64,000 bases of DNA from G963708235 sp963708235 (GCA_963708235.1 OY970200.1:3162001-3226000), one strand, 5' to 3'; shown: positions 14,647-22,801, numbered from the stretch's first letter. Notes: generated from the sequence alone by a model not told the origin. A program made the numbers and translations.

Positions 14647-15867
14647 TCAGACCGGCCAGGCGTCCTTCATGGCGTCCCAGGACGGGCGCCGGCCCTGGAA
14701 CGTCATCAGGTAGGCCTCGTAGGCCTTGATGACGTCGTTCTGCCGGCCCGGGCGATCGACGGGGTCCATGGTCTCCCAGTCCAGGCGCATCCGCTTCAGC
14801 GCCTTGGCGGCGAGTTTCTTGTTGGGCGGCGATGCCTTGACGGCAACGTCGAGCTGACCGGTGGCGACCGTGAGGTCGCCGGCCGGTGAACCGGTGACGT
14901 ACCGTTCCCGGGCGGCCTTGCCGAGGATCCGACGTGCCACCTCCGGTCCGATGCCGAGTGTCTTGTGGGCGTCGGCGATGATCTTGTCCATGTCGGCCTT
15001 GCGTTTCACCGGGTCGGGTTCGGTGAGTGCGGCGAACCACTGGGTGACCCGCGAGTCGGTATAGACGGTCTCGAGCGGGCTGAGCTGCCCGAGCCGCTCC
15101 CCCAGCACCTCGTAGCCGACACGCTCCCCCGTCTCCTCATCCGCCCATGCAATGCCCTTCACACCCTCGACATACGGCGGTCGGTAGGTGCCGTCGTTGA
15201 GACGGATGAGTTCCTGTCTCACCCGGTCGGCGTAGGCGGTCGGAGCGGACTGGCCGTCCTCCATCGTCGACGCCGAGTAGCAGGCCACGATCTTGAGTGC
15301 CCCGGCATAGGTTCCCTGGGTGTAGCCGGCGAAGGCGCCGACGAGATCGCCGGCCAGAGCCGCCGGTGTCATCCCGGCGACATTCGATCGGCTTCCGTGA
15401 CCGAGGAAGTAGATCGCCTCCAGGGGGTTGATGGAAGAGGCGCTCGCCTTGAGACTGCCGACCGCCGTGCCCCTCGTCGCCGGACCGAAGACCTGCCCCC
15501 GGGCATCACCCGCCGGGTACTCGACGGGCACCTTGCCCGAACCGGAGTCGATCTTCTTGTGGGACTTGAGGTTGGTGAGGCAGTTGGCGGTTGCTGCCTT
15601 GGCGGTGCGATCGTCGCGGGCACCGTCGATGGCCAGGATCGCTCGCTGGATGTGTGGCGTTACCGCCCTCGAGTTCCGCACACCGGGCTCGGCGGCCGGC
15701 ATGGCCGTATCCACGAGCGCCCCGGCGGCTCGGTTGCCGGCGCCACGCTGCAGCCGGCCCATCTGATCGGTGACGGGCGCCGCAGCGATCGGGCCCCGAG
15801 CCAGACGGGTTCCGGATGTGGACATCGCACCGGGATGCCGCTCGGTCTGCCGTCGTCTCGTGTGCAC
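14647..15867 (-). CDS. Caspase-like peptidase domain protein with eCIS-cargo-like N-terminus
   Basis: A 406-residue protein. The N-terminus is basic (MHTRRRQTERHPGA). Residues 36-52, MGRLQRGAGNRAAGALV, match the LQRxAGNxAV motif that recurs at the start of proteins encoded with actinobacterial extracellular contractile injection systems. Residues about 75-210 look like a caspase/gingipain-type (clan CD) fold: strand EAIYFLGHGS with H157-G, then strand LKIVACYSAS with C196, the His/Cys dyad order of the clan. The C-terminal 170 residues are helical and unrecognised. The start is GTG 15867 with GGAGGT five nt upstream. No contractile sheath, tube or DUF4157 gene is present nearby. Catalysis and secretion are inferred, not shown. 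Confidence 0.6.
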   Translation of the reverse strand: MHTRRRQTERHPGAMSTSGTRLARGPIAAAPVTDQMGRLQRGAGNRAAGALVDTAMPAAEPGVRNSRAVTPHIQRAILAIDGARDDRTAKAATANCLTNLKSHKKIDSGSGKVPVEYPAGDARGQVFGPATRGTAVGSLKASASSINPLEAIYFLGHGSRSNVAGMTPAALAGDLVGAFAGYTQGTYAGALKIVACYSASTMEDGQSAPTAYADRVRQELIRLNDGTYRPPYVEGVKGIAWADEETGERVGYEVLGERLGQLSPLETVYTDSRVTQWFAALTEPDPVKRKADMDKIIADAHKTLGIGPEVARRILGKAARERYVTGSPAGDLTVATGQLDVAVKASPPNKKLAAKALKRMRLDWETMDPVDRPGRQNDVIKAYEAYLMTFQGRRPSWDAMKDAWPV

Positions 15868-16035
15868 TCGACCTCCGCCGGAGTGGGGTCTTCATGGTGA
15901 CAGCCTCGGCCATCCGTCTCTCCCTCAACCTGGGGAGAAATCGGGCAACCTTCGGGGCATGCGAGCAATGGGGCACCGCTCCGACCATCTCGACCGGGCT
16001 TTGCGCACGCTCACCAGACGACTGAGATCGCGTCG

Positions 16036-16476
16036 TCAGCCGGGTGCGGCGCCGGTGGGTCGTTCCGGTCGGCCAGGCGATGTGACCGCAAGGCCGTTCT
16101 GTCGGCATGCGGCAGCGAGGCGGTCGTCGTAGGTGAGCACCTGGTCGACATCGAGCAGAATTGCCGTGGCCAGGTGGATGGCGTCGAGGGTTCGAAGCAC
16201 CGGTGGGCCGATGCGGCGAGCAAGGCTGACCACGTCCTCGGCGATCGGACGCTCGGCCACACCCGACAGTGCCCCCTCGATGGCCTCGTCGACGTTCGGA
16301 CCCTCTCGTCCGGAGAGGGAGCGGAGGGCCCGGCTCACCTCCACCCAGGTGAGCGCAGATGTGACGATGGCATCACCATTGTCGACGTGCCGTTCGAGGG
16401 CGTCCTCCAACGCATCCGATTCGGGCTCGGCGACGGCCCGCTTGATGAGTGCGCTGCTGTCGGCATACACACGCAT
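16036..16476 (-). CDS. vapC: VapC-type PIN-domain toxin
   Basis: A 146-residue PIN-domain RNase of usual length. Acidic residues are where the family needs them: D6 in VYADSSALIKR, E46 in LTWVEVSRAL, D98 in RTLDAIHLATA, and D116 in LTYDDRLAAAC. It starts directly after the antitoxin stop (TGA then ATG at 16476), the classical antitoxin-first operon. Its expected action is RNA cleavage, typically of tRNA or rRNA, unless bound by VapB. Confidence 0.9.
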   Translation of the reverse strand: MRVYADSSALIKRAVAEPESDALEDALERHVDNGDAIVTSALTWVEVSRALRSLSGREGPNVDEAIEGALSGVAERPIAEDVVSLARRIGPPVLRTLDAIHLATAILLDVDQVLTYDDRLAAACRQNGLAVTSPGRPERPTGAAPG

Positions 16477-16752
16477 TCAGATGCGATCCTGCCGATCGAG
16501 CAGGTCGGTGCTGGTCACGCCTGGGTCCAGGGCAAGTCGGTGTGCGGCCCTCCGATAGGGACGGCGCGGACGACGCACGGTGCCGTCGGCGACCAGGATG
16601 TCGATGTCGCCACCCCGGGCGCCTTGCCGAGCGAGTCCGAGGTGGTGGTCGACGGCGTCGCGGATCACGTCTTGCTGAGACCGTCCGGTGCGTTCCGCCT
16701 CGCGCCGCACCGCCTCGGCAGCGTCGTGGCGAAGGCGAAGATTGGTGGCCAT
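16477..16752 (-). CDS. vapB: VapB-type ribbon-helix-helix antitoxin
   Basis: A 91-residue protein. MATNLRLRHDAAEAVRREAE, then RTGRSQQDVIRDAVDHHLG, is a ribbon-helix-helix DNA-binding domain. The C-terminal half, with basic and aromatic residues (PRRPYRRAAHRL), would wrap the toxin. ATG 16752 follows TACTAT by 7 nt, so a leaderless message is possible. GGTACC repeats just upstream are the likely autoregulatory operator. Confidence 0.85.
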   Translation of the reverse strand: MATNLRLRHDAAEAVRREAERTGRSQQDVIRDAVDHHLGLARQGARGGDIDILVADGTVRRPRRPYRRAAHRLALDPGVTSTDLLDRQDRI

Positions 16753-16760
16753 GAGCCGGA

Positions 16761-16789
16761 TAGTACCAGGCGGGTACCAGATTGGTACC
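16761..16789 (-). promoter_or_regulatory. vapBC promoter/operator with repeated GGTACC
   Basis: GGTACC palindromes at 16773-16778 and 16784-16789 are 11 bp apart, one helical turn. A related AGTACC lies just before them at 16762-16767. On the minus strand a TACTAT -10 candidate (16768-16763) sits between the repeats and the vapB ATG. Paired RHH sites at this spacing are typical of VapB autorepression. Confidence 0.55.
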
Positions 16790-16867
16790 GACCGATGGCC
16801 CGGCCCGGGATTGCAGGCCGCGGTAGGTTGCAATGGTCGCTGCCCGACCCGGATCAAGGAGTGCCCC

Positions 16868-18034
16868 ATGAGCGTCGCCCGTCTCGCCGGGATACCCGGC
16901 TTCTCCATCGATCGGGTGGCGGCCGCCGCCGGGGACGATCCATCGGTGCTGCGCATGGAGAACCTGGACACCGACATCCAACCGCCGGAGGCCGCTGTCG
17001 AGGCCACCCGAGCGGCGATCGGTGAGGCCGAGGCGAACAGCTGGTTGCCTTTCACCGGACGGCACGACCTCCGGGAGGCGGTGGCCGCCTACATCGAGCG
17101 ACGCGGCGGGCCGGCGTACGACCCGCTGGGCGAGGTCGTCATCACCAGCGGCGAGGGCGATGCCATGTTGGACGCCCTGTTCTGCCTCACCGACCCCGGC
17201 GACGAGGTCATCCTCACCGATCCCACCTATGCCGGCATGCTCAACCGGGTGCGACTGGTGGGGGCGGTCCCCCGGCTGGTCCCGCTCCACGTCACCGATG
17301 GTGGGTGGCGGCTCGATCTCGATGCGTTGGCGACGGCGGTGACCGATCGGACCCGGGTGGTGTTCGTCAACAACGCCTCGTTCCCGTCGGGGTGGGTGGC
17401 CAACGACGCCGAATGGGACGCCATCGCCGCCACCTGCCGGGACCACGATCTGCGGCTGCTCTACTGGGGCGGGTTCGAGGCGGTGCTCTTCGATGAACAT
17501 CCGATCCGACACCCTGCGGCCCTGCCCGGGATGCGGGACCGCACCGTCACCGTGGGTGCGCCGTCATTCGAGCAGCGGATGATCGCCTGGCGCATCGGGT
17601 GGGTCGTTGCTCCCGGTGGGCTGGCCGACGACGTGGCCCGGGTGCAGATCTACAACGGTCTCGTTGCCAGCGGGTTCGCCCAGATCGGCACCAGGGTCGC
17701 CCTCGGGCTGCCCGACGACCACCTGCTGGCGGCGAACGCCGAGTATCAACGACGCCGGGATGAGACCATCCGCCAGCTCGACGGTCTGCCGGTGGTGCGA
17801 GCGGCGGGGGGTTGGTCGCTGCTCCTCGACGTCGCCGCCCTCGGACGTGATTGCCAGGAGGTCTCCGACCGGCTGCTCGAGCACCGTGTCGCCGCCACTC
17901 CGATGCGCGGATGGGGTGGACCGGTCGCCGATCGATATGTCCGCTTCGTCTTCAGCAGGGAACCCGTCGAGCAGCTGGCGGTGCTCGGCGAGCGGGTCCG
18001 GGCGGCACTGGCCTCCGCCACGGCAGACCGGTGA
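16868..18034 (+). CDS. Aminotransferase class I/II-fold protein lacking the PLP lysine
   Basis: A 388-residue protein with the complete fold-type I aminotransferase outline. It has FTGRHDLREAVAAYI, VITSGEGDAMLDALFCLTDPGDEV, TDPTYAGM, the substrate-loop VVFVNNASFPSGWV (usually NxPxNPTG) and AWRIGWVV (usually GWRxGY). Seven residues before the WRIG tryptophan, where the Schiff-base lysine should be, the sequence has Phe (VGAPSFEQRMIAWRIG). The conserved D-x-x-Y strand is altered to LLYWGGFEAVLF. The entire protein contains no lysine, so it cannot form the internal aldimine. It is probably a pseudoenzyme or binds a ligand other than PLP. ATG 16868 has AAGGAG nine nt upstream. Confidence 0.85.
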   Translation: MSVARLAGIPGFSIDRVAAAAGDDPSVLRMENLDTDIQPPEAAVEATRAAIGEAEANSWLPFTGRHDLREAVAAYIERRGGPAYDPLGEVVITSGEGDAMLDALFCLTDPGDEVILTDPTYAGMLNRVRLVGAVPRLVPLHVTDGGWRLDLDALATAVTDRTRVVFVNNASFPSGWVANDAEWDAIAATCRDHDLRLLYWGGFEAVLFDEHPIRHPAALPGMRDRTVTVGAPSFEQRMIAWRIGWVVAPGGLADDVARVQIYNGLVASGFAQIGTRVALGLPDDHLLAANAEYQRRRDETIRQLDGLPVVRAAGGWSLLLDVAALGRDCQEVSDRLLEHRVAATPMRGWGGPVADRYVRFVFSREPVEQLAVLGERVRAALASATADR

Positions 18035-18079
18035 CTGCAGACCGCGGTCGCTGAGGCCGGGGGGCTCTCCGTCGTGCGC

Positions 18080-18511
18080 TCAGCGAATGCGATCGACCAG
18101 GGTCTGGCGCCAGTCCCGCATCATGTTCTCGAATCCGTCTGCGGTGTACTGGGACATGTGTGCGACGTCGCAACCCGGCAGCAGCGTGATGTCGTAGGTC
18201 ACGTGGACGTCCGTCGTCGCCGGAGCGACCTCCTCGCATCGCACGCCGACGATGCCGGCGTGTCTCCGGGGCGTGAACCTGGCATACGCCGCTCGACCCG
18301 TCGACACGTCCAACTCGTTGATGATCCAGTAGGTCTCCACGCCACCGACCGCGGTCGTGAAGACGGTCCCCGGCGCTTCACCCGGTCCATCGTCTCCGTA
18401 ATCGGGATCCCAACCGGGAACCCACTCCCGTTCACCTTCGGGCGTGAAGTAGCGCATCGCCTCCTGTGGCGGCAGCGGCACCCTCACCACACCCGTTCGC
18501 ATCACTCGCAT
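18080..18511 (-). CDS. SRPBCC-family protein
   Basis: A 143-residue protein with the helix-grip (START/polyketide cyclase-like) pattern: VVRVPLPPQEAMRYFTPEGEREW at the N-terminus, GTVFTTAVGGVETYWIINELD, central strands ending VTYDITLLPG, and a long C-terminal helix (FENMMRDWRQTLVDRI). Such proteins bind small hydrophobic ligands; the ligand is unknown. It is divergent from the 90-residue gene at 18551 with only 39 bp between starts. Confidence 0.8.
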   Translation of the reverse strand: MRVMRTGVVRVPLPPQEAMRYFTPEGEREWVPGWDPDYGDDGPGEAPGTVFTTAVGGVETYWIINELDVSTGRAAYARFTPRRHAGIVGVRCEEVAPATTDVHVTYDITLLPGCDVAHMSQYTADGFENMMRDWRQTLVDRIR

Positions 18512-18526
18512 GCATCAGAATCTAGC

Positions 18527-18548
18527 GTTGTCGTGGTACCGTGACAAC
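18527..18548. promoter_or_regulatory. Interrupted palindrome between divergent genes
   Basis: GTTGTC-gt-GGTACC-gt-GACAAC: outer arms GTTGTC/GACAAC and a central GGTACC palindrome. It fills almost all of the 39-bp gap between the starts at 18511 (-) and 18551 (+). It is a good candidate operator controlling both genes, possibly bound by the RHH-like product of the right-hand gene. Confidence 0.5.
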
Positions 18549-18550
18549 AC

Positions 18551-18823
18551 ATGTCGATTACGCACGCGAACGAAGCCCCGAAAGCCCCGGACCGGATTCA
18601 GACGGGTCTCCGTATGGACCGAAGGTTGCTGAAGGTGTTGAAGGGCCTGGCCGAATACAAGGACATGTCGTTGGCCGACCTGGTGGAGGGAATCCTGCTC
18701 CATGCCCTCGACGGCAATCCGGCGCTCACCGACGGCGACACCTTGGCCGCCGCCGACCAGCTGCGACACGTCTACGGGCTCGAACTCTCCTCCGTGGATG
18801 CGCACCGTTTTCCGGAGCGGTGA
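18551..18823 (+). CDS. Small RHH-like hypothetical protein
   Basis: A 90-residue protein. The stretch IQTGLRMDRRLLKVLKGLAEYKDMSLADLVEGILLHAL resembles an Arc/MetJ ribbon-helix-helix: a strand, a basic helix, a turn, and a second helix. A short acidic tail follows. It is divergent from the SRPBCC gene and has the palindrome 18527-18548 right before its start, which fits an autoregulator. No toxin partner is adjacent. Confidence 0.7.
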   Translation: MSITHANEAPKAPDRIQTGLRMDRRLLKVLKGLAEYKDMSLADLVEGILLHALDGNPALTDGDTLAAADQLRHVYGLELSSVDAHRFPER

Positions 18824-18861
18824 CCCCGCACCAAGCCCGGGACGATCGGGGGATTCGGTCG

Positions 18862-19056
18862 TCACTGATCGTCGAGGAAGATCTCTTCGATCTTCAGGTC
18901 GAACAGTCTGGCGAGACGGAAGGCCAGCGGGAGGCTGGGGTCGAACTTCCCCTTCTCGATGGCGTTGATCGTCTGCCTCGACACCCTGGCGTGTTGGGCC
19001 AGATCTGCCTGGGTCCAGTTGCGTGCGGCCCGGAGATCCTTGAGGCGGTTCCTCAT
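18862..19056 (-). CDS. Small XRE-family regulator
   Basis: A 64-residue single-domain HTH_3 protein: LKDLRAARNWTQADLAQHAR, then VSRQTINAIEKGKFDPSLPLAFRLARLF. This is the compact YozG-like type normally found beside a membrane protein. The ATG at 19056 overlaps the stop of the membrane gene (ATGA). The twin palindromes at 19490-19546 upstream of the operon are its likely autoregulatory sites. Confidence 0.9.
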   Translation of the reverse strand: MRNRLKDLRAARNWTQADLAQHARVSRQTINAIEKGKFDPSLPLAFRLARLFDLKIEEIFLDDQ

Positions 19057-19469
19057 CGGTACCTGACGTTGCTGACCACGATGGCGACCATGTACACGAC
19101 TCCCAGCAGCGCCGGGAAGACTCCGGTGCCCACGCTGGTGGTGACGAGGTCGGCGGCATCGGCGACGACATAGGAGAATCCGCCGACCCACCCGACCCCG
19201 AATGTCACTGCCAGGGCATCCAGCATGATCTTTCGCTGCAACTCGTCGATGCCGCGGAGGTAGCGGGCGTGCGCAACGATCCATCCGACGCCGACCGCAA
19301 GGTTGAGACCGACCGCCGCCCAACTGGCCGCCGGCTGTGAATCCCACAGGTTGGTTGGACCGAATCGGGCCAACGCAAGCGTCACCACCCAGGCGAGCGT
19401 CCAGAACGCAAGTCGGACGACGCTTCTGACCGCCTCCTGGTCGTTGCTGGTCCGGTTGTCTGCTTGCAC
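19053..19469 (-). CDS. Four-helix membrane protein paired with an HTH regulator
   Basis: A 138-residue protein with about four membrane segments (LAFWTLAWVVTLALARF; AAVGLNLAVGVGWIVAHARY; MLDALAVTFGVGWVGGFSYV; VFPALLGVVYMVAIVVSNV). The loop between helices 2 and 3 is LRGIDELQRKI, a motif repeated in small membrane proteins encoded next to compact XRE regulators. The start is GTG 19469 behind an excellent AGGAGG. It is first in a two-gene operon. The role is unknown, perhaps stress sensing or control of the regulator. Confidence 0.8.
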   Translation of the reverse strand: MQADNRTSNDQEAVRSVVRLAFWTLAWVVTLALARFGPTNLWDSQPAASWAAVGLNLAVGVGWIVAHARYLRGIDELQRKIMLDALAVTFGVGWVGGFSYVVADAADLVTTSVGTGVFPALLGVVYMVAIVVSNVRYR

Positions 19470-19489
19470 CGTTCACCTCCTGTCGAGAA

Positions 19490-19546
19490 GTCAAGTTCCC
19501 TTGACACGGTAGGCACCCTCTCCACAGATGTCAAGTCCACTTGACA
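19490..19546 (-). promoter_or_regulatory. Promoter with two TCAAG-N-CTTGA palindromes
   Basis: A perfect palindrome TGTCAAGTCCACTTGACA lies at 19529-19546, and a second, GTCAAGTTCCCTTGACA-like, at 19490-19506. On the minus strand TTGACA (19534-19529), 17 bp, TACCGT (19511-19506) is a consensus-like promoter. One palindrome covers the -35 and the other lies just past the -10, so a dimeric repressor on both would block the operon. The centres are about 40 bp apart, near four helical turns. The HTH protein at 18862 is the natural ligand. Confidence 0.75.
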
Positions 19547-19740
19547 TGCCGGGCGGTCGGATGGGTCGCGCCGCCAAGGACAGGATGGGTCACACACGCC
19601 ACACGACGCGGGCGGGACGTGGCGCTCCGCTACCCTTCGGCGCCGCTGCGAGCCCCGCCTCATGGGGCTGAATTGCACCGCGCCGCGGTCGACGACCGTG
19701 TCGGTGACAGGCGCAAGCGCCGAACGAGAGGGAGCGGGCC

Positions 19741-21011
19741 ATGGAAACGGACACCATCCTGCGCGACGGGATGTCGCCCTTCGAGGCGGTCAACCATTTC
19801 TTCGCACGGGCCGCCGAGGTCAACCAGCTCAGCGATGCGGCGATCGCCGTCCTTGCCGGCACCCACCGGGAGCTTCGGGTCCAGGTCTCGATACGGCGTG
19901 ATGACGGGTCGAGACTGGTCTGCAACGGCTACCGGGTCCAGCACAATGCCGCCCGCGGACCCTACAAGGGCGGGATCCGCTATCACCCGGAAGCCGATAT
20001 CGAGGAGGTGCGGGCGCTCGCCTCGCTGATGACGTGGAAGACGGCGCTGGTCGATGTCCCGTTCGGCGGCGCCAAGGGCGGGGTCCAGATCGACCCGACC
20101 GGGCTGAGCGAATCGGAAGCTTCGAACGCCTCACCCGCCGCTACACCGACGAGATCTCACCGGTGCTGGGAGCGCAACGCGACATCCCCGCCCCGGACAT
20201 GAACACCAATGCCCAGACGATGAGCTGGATCCTCGACCAGTACGGACGCATCTACGGTCACACCACCCAGATCGTGACCGGTAAGCCGATCGCTCTCGGT
20301 GGCTCGCTGGGGCGCCAGGAGGCAACCGGACGTGGGGTGGTGGTCGCCATCGACCAGGCCGTCGTCGATGCCGGTCTCGGTGAGCCCTCCGGGATCTCGG
20401 TCGCCATCCAGGGCTTTGGCAACGTCGGCACCTGGGCGGCACTGATCGCTGCGGAGCGCGGATACCGGGTGGTCGCCGTCTCCGACATCAACGGTGGCAT
20501 CCACGCTCCTGCCGGGCTCGACGTCGGTGCGGTGGTCGCACATCTCGCCGAGTCCGGGTCCGTAATCGGTCTTCCCGGAACCGAGTCGATATCCAACGAG
20601 GAGTTGCTCGAGCTCGATGTCGACGTACTGGTGCCGGCGGCCATCGATGGGGTCATCACCAGCGCCAACGCCGACCGCATCCGGGCCAGGATCGTCGTCG
20701 AGGGGGCCAACCACCCGACCACACCGGTCGGCGACCGCATCCTGTTCGACCGCGGCGTGATCGTCGTACCCGACATCCTGGCCAACGCCGGCGGCGTCAC
20801 GGTGAGCTACTACGAGTGGGTGCAGAACAACCAGGAGATGAGTTGGACCCTCGCCGACGTCAACGGTCGTCTCGAGAACAAGCTGCAGGATGCGTACCGG
20901 CAGTGCCGCGACTTCCAGACCGCCCACCCGGGACTGTCGCTGCGGGAAGCCGGATTCTCTCTTGCGGTCGCCCGGGTGGTCGAGGCAGCCGGACTACGGG
21001 GACACATCTAG
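19741..21011 (+). pseudogene. Glu/Leu/Phe/Val dehydrogenase (glutamate dehydrogenase), frameshifted
   Basis: Two frames together give a full-length short-type glutamate dehydrogenase. The first frame, 19741 to about 20120, has PYKGGIRYHP and MTWKTALVDVPFGGAKGG with the catalytic lysines. The second frame resumes at FERLTRRYTDEISPVLGAQR and contains the NAD(P) site IQGFGNVGT and the intact C-terminus to 21011. At about 20117-20121 one base appears missing (SESEA then FERLT), so neither frame alone makes the enzyme. Start ATG 19741 is preceded by GAGGGAGC. This is either a true inactivating mutation or a sequencing error. If true, amino-acid oxidation would depend on the large NAD-GDH at 45003-49799. 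Confidence 0.85.
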
Positions 21012-21184
21012 TCCCCTGCACCACCAACGGTCCGCCGCTCGGAATGGGCGGCATTGGGCGGTCCGGCGCGCTTTGTAGGTTGCGCATCGCAAGATCGGGC
21101 CGCGATTGGGACTTCGGCCTCTACCCGGTGGTGGGCTCCTGTGATGAGGTGGGGTCACCACACCTTCCATCAAAGGAGGAGCCA

Positions 21185-22195
21185 ATGAGAGCCGCGGTTG
21201 TGCCCGCACTGGGCGCACCCCTCGAGATTCGCGATGTGCCGGTGCCCGAGCCCGGTCCGGGCCAGGTCCTGGTCAAGATCGTCGCCAGCGGGCTGTGCCA
21301 TACCGACATCCACGCCGCACGCGGCGACTGGCCCGTCAAGCCCAAGGTGCCGCTGATCCCCGGACACGAGGGTGTCGGTGAGGTCGTCGCCGTCGGTCCC
21401 GGGGAATCGCCGGTGGCGATCGGCGACACGGTGGCGCTCCCCTGGCTCGGACACGCATGCGGGAACTGCCGCTACTGCGTGACCGGTTGGGAGACCTACT
21501 GCACCACCCCGCAGTTCATGGGCTACACCATCGACGGCAGCTACGCCGAATACGCCATCGGCTACGCCAGCCATGTGGTGAAGGTTCCCGCAGGGATCTC
21601 CGCCCTCGACGCCGCACCGCTGACCTGTGCCGGAGTGACCACCTACAAGGCGGTGAAGGTCGCCAAGCCGCAACCTGCCGAGACGGCGATGGTTGTCGGG
21701 ATCGGCGGTCTGGGTCACCTGGCGCTGCAGTACGCCAAGATCTTCGGGTCGACGACGATCGCCGTCGATGTCGAGGACGAGAAGCTGCAGCTCGCCAAGG
21801 ACCTGGGCGCCGACCACGTCATCGACGGCCGGGGTGACCAGCAGGGCGAACTCGCCGCACTCGGTGGCGTCGATGTCGCCGTGGTGACCGTGCCCTCGCC
21901 GGCGGCGATGAAGGCGGCGCATGCCTCGATGAACCCCAATGGACGGCTGATCCTGGTCGGGCTCCCTGCGGACAACCGCTTCGAGCTCCCGGTGTTCGAG
22001 ACCGTCCTCAAGGGCATCTCGGTCATCGGTTCGCTGGTCGGAACCCGTCAGGATCTGACGGAGACCTTCGACCTCCACGCCCAGGGTCGCACCAAGGTGA
22101 TCCTGGAGACCCGCCGGCTGGAGGACGTCAACGAGTGCTTCGAGGAAGTCCTCTCCGGGCAGGTCCCAGCCCGACTGGTCTTCGACATGACCTGA
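21185..22195 (+). CDS. adhP: Zinc-dependent alcohol dehydrogenase, AdhP type
   Basis: A 336-residue medium-chain dehydrogenase of normal length. The catalytic zinc ligands are C38 in ASGLCHTD and the His of PGHEGVGEV (about 61), with the third ligand expected in the AAPLTCAG segment. A structural zinc loop CGNCRYC ... YC is present. The NAD site is VVGIGGLGHLALQYAK, followed by the acidic IAVDVEDEKL. AAAGGAGGA lies just before ATG 21185. The best assignment is ethanol or short-chain alcohol oxidation, or aldehyde reduction. Confidence 0.92.
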   Translation: MRAAVVPALGAPLEIRDVPVPEPGPGQVLVKIVASGLCHTDIHAARGDWPVKPKVPLIPGHEGVGEVVAVGPGESPVAIGDTVALPWLGHACGNCRYCVTGWETYCTTPQFMGYTIDGSYAEYAIGYASHVVKVPAGISALDAAPLTCAGVTTYKAVKVAKPQPAETAMVVGIGGLGHLALQYAKIFGSTTIAVDVEDEKLQLAKDLGADHVIDGRGDQQGELAALGGVDVAVVTVPSPAAMKAAHASMNPNGRLILVGLPADNRFELPVFETVLKGISVIGSLVGTRQDLTETFDLHAQGRTKVILETRRLEDVNECFEEVLSGQVPARLVFDMT

Positions 22196-22294
22196 CGGTC
22201 CGCCGCGATCCGATCGGTGCGGCCCCGCACACTGCTCCGTCTTGGCAGTGCTGCCGGGGCCGCACCCGCGTGCCGCCTCTGCCAAGCTGTGCCA

Positions 22295-22801
22295 ATGGAC
22301 GAAAACCGTCTGATCCGCCCCGCCGAGACGGCCGATGTTGCGGCGATGGTGGCGATCTACACCCCGATCGTCCGTGACACCGCGATCTCATTCGAGATCG
22401 AAGCACCCACCGAGGTCGAGTTTGCGGGGCGTCTGGAGCGCATCACCGCCACCGATCCCTGGCTCGTGTTCGAGCACAACGGTGAGATCGCCGGCTACGC
22501 CTACGCCTCCAGCTTCCGCAGCCGACCCGCCTATGCCACCACCCGCGAGACCACGGTCTACGTCCACCCGGACCACCACGGCCACGGGGTCGGTCGGACA
22601 TTGATGGTGGCACTGCTCGACGAGATCACCCGCCGTGGGGCCCGTCTGGCGGTCGCCGTGATCGCCCTGCCCAACGATGCCAGCGTGGCGCTGCACGAGA
22701 CATTGGGATTCACCCGAGTCGGCGAACTGCACTCGGTTGCCCGCAAGTTCGGCACGTGGTGGGACGAGGGATTCTGGGAGCTCCAGCTCGATTCGAGGTG
22801 A
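22295..22801 (+). CDS. GNAT acetyltransferase, phosphinothricin acetyltransferase-like
   Basis: A 168-residue GNAT. LIRPAETADVAAMVAIYTPI, then VRDTAISFEIEAPT, and the late ARKFGTWWDEGFWEL match the Pat/YncA (phosphinothricin or methionine sulfone/sulfoximine N-acetyltransferase) family. The acetyl-CoA loop is HPDHHGHGVGRTLM (Q/RxxGxG/A type), and the C-terminal HETLGFTRVGEL is the usual motif. It most likely detoxifies methionine analogues or acetylates related amino acids. The start is ATG 22295. Confidence 0.88.
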   Translation: MDENRLIRPAETADVAAMVAIYTPIVRDTAISFEIEAPTEVEFAGRLERITATDPWLVFEHNGEIAGYAYASSFRSRPAYATTRETTVYVHPDHHGHGVGRTLMVALLDEITRRGARLAVAVIALPNDASVALHETLGFTRVGELHSVARKFGTWWDEGFWELQLDSR

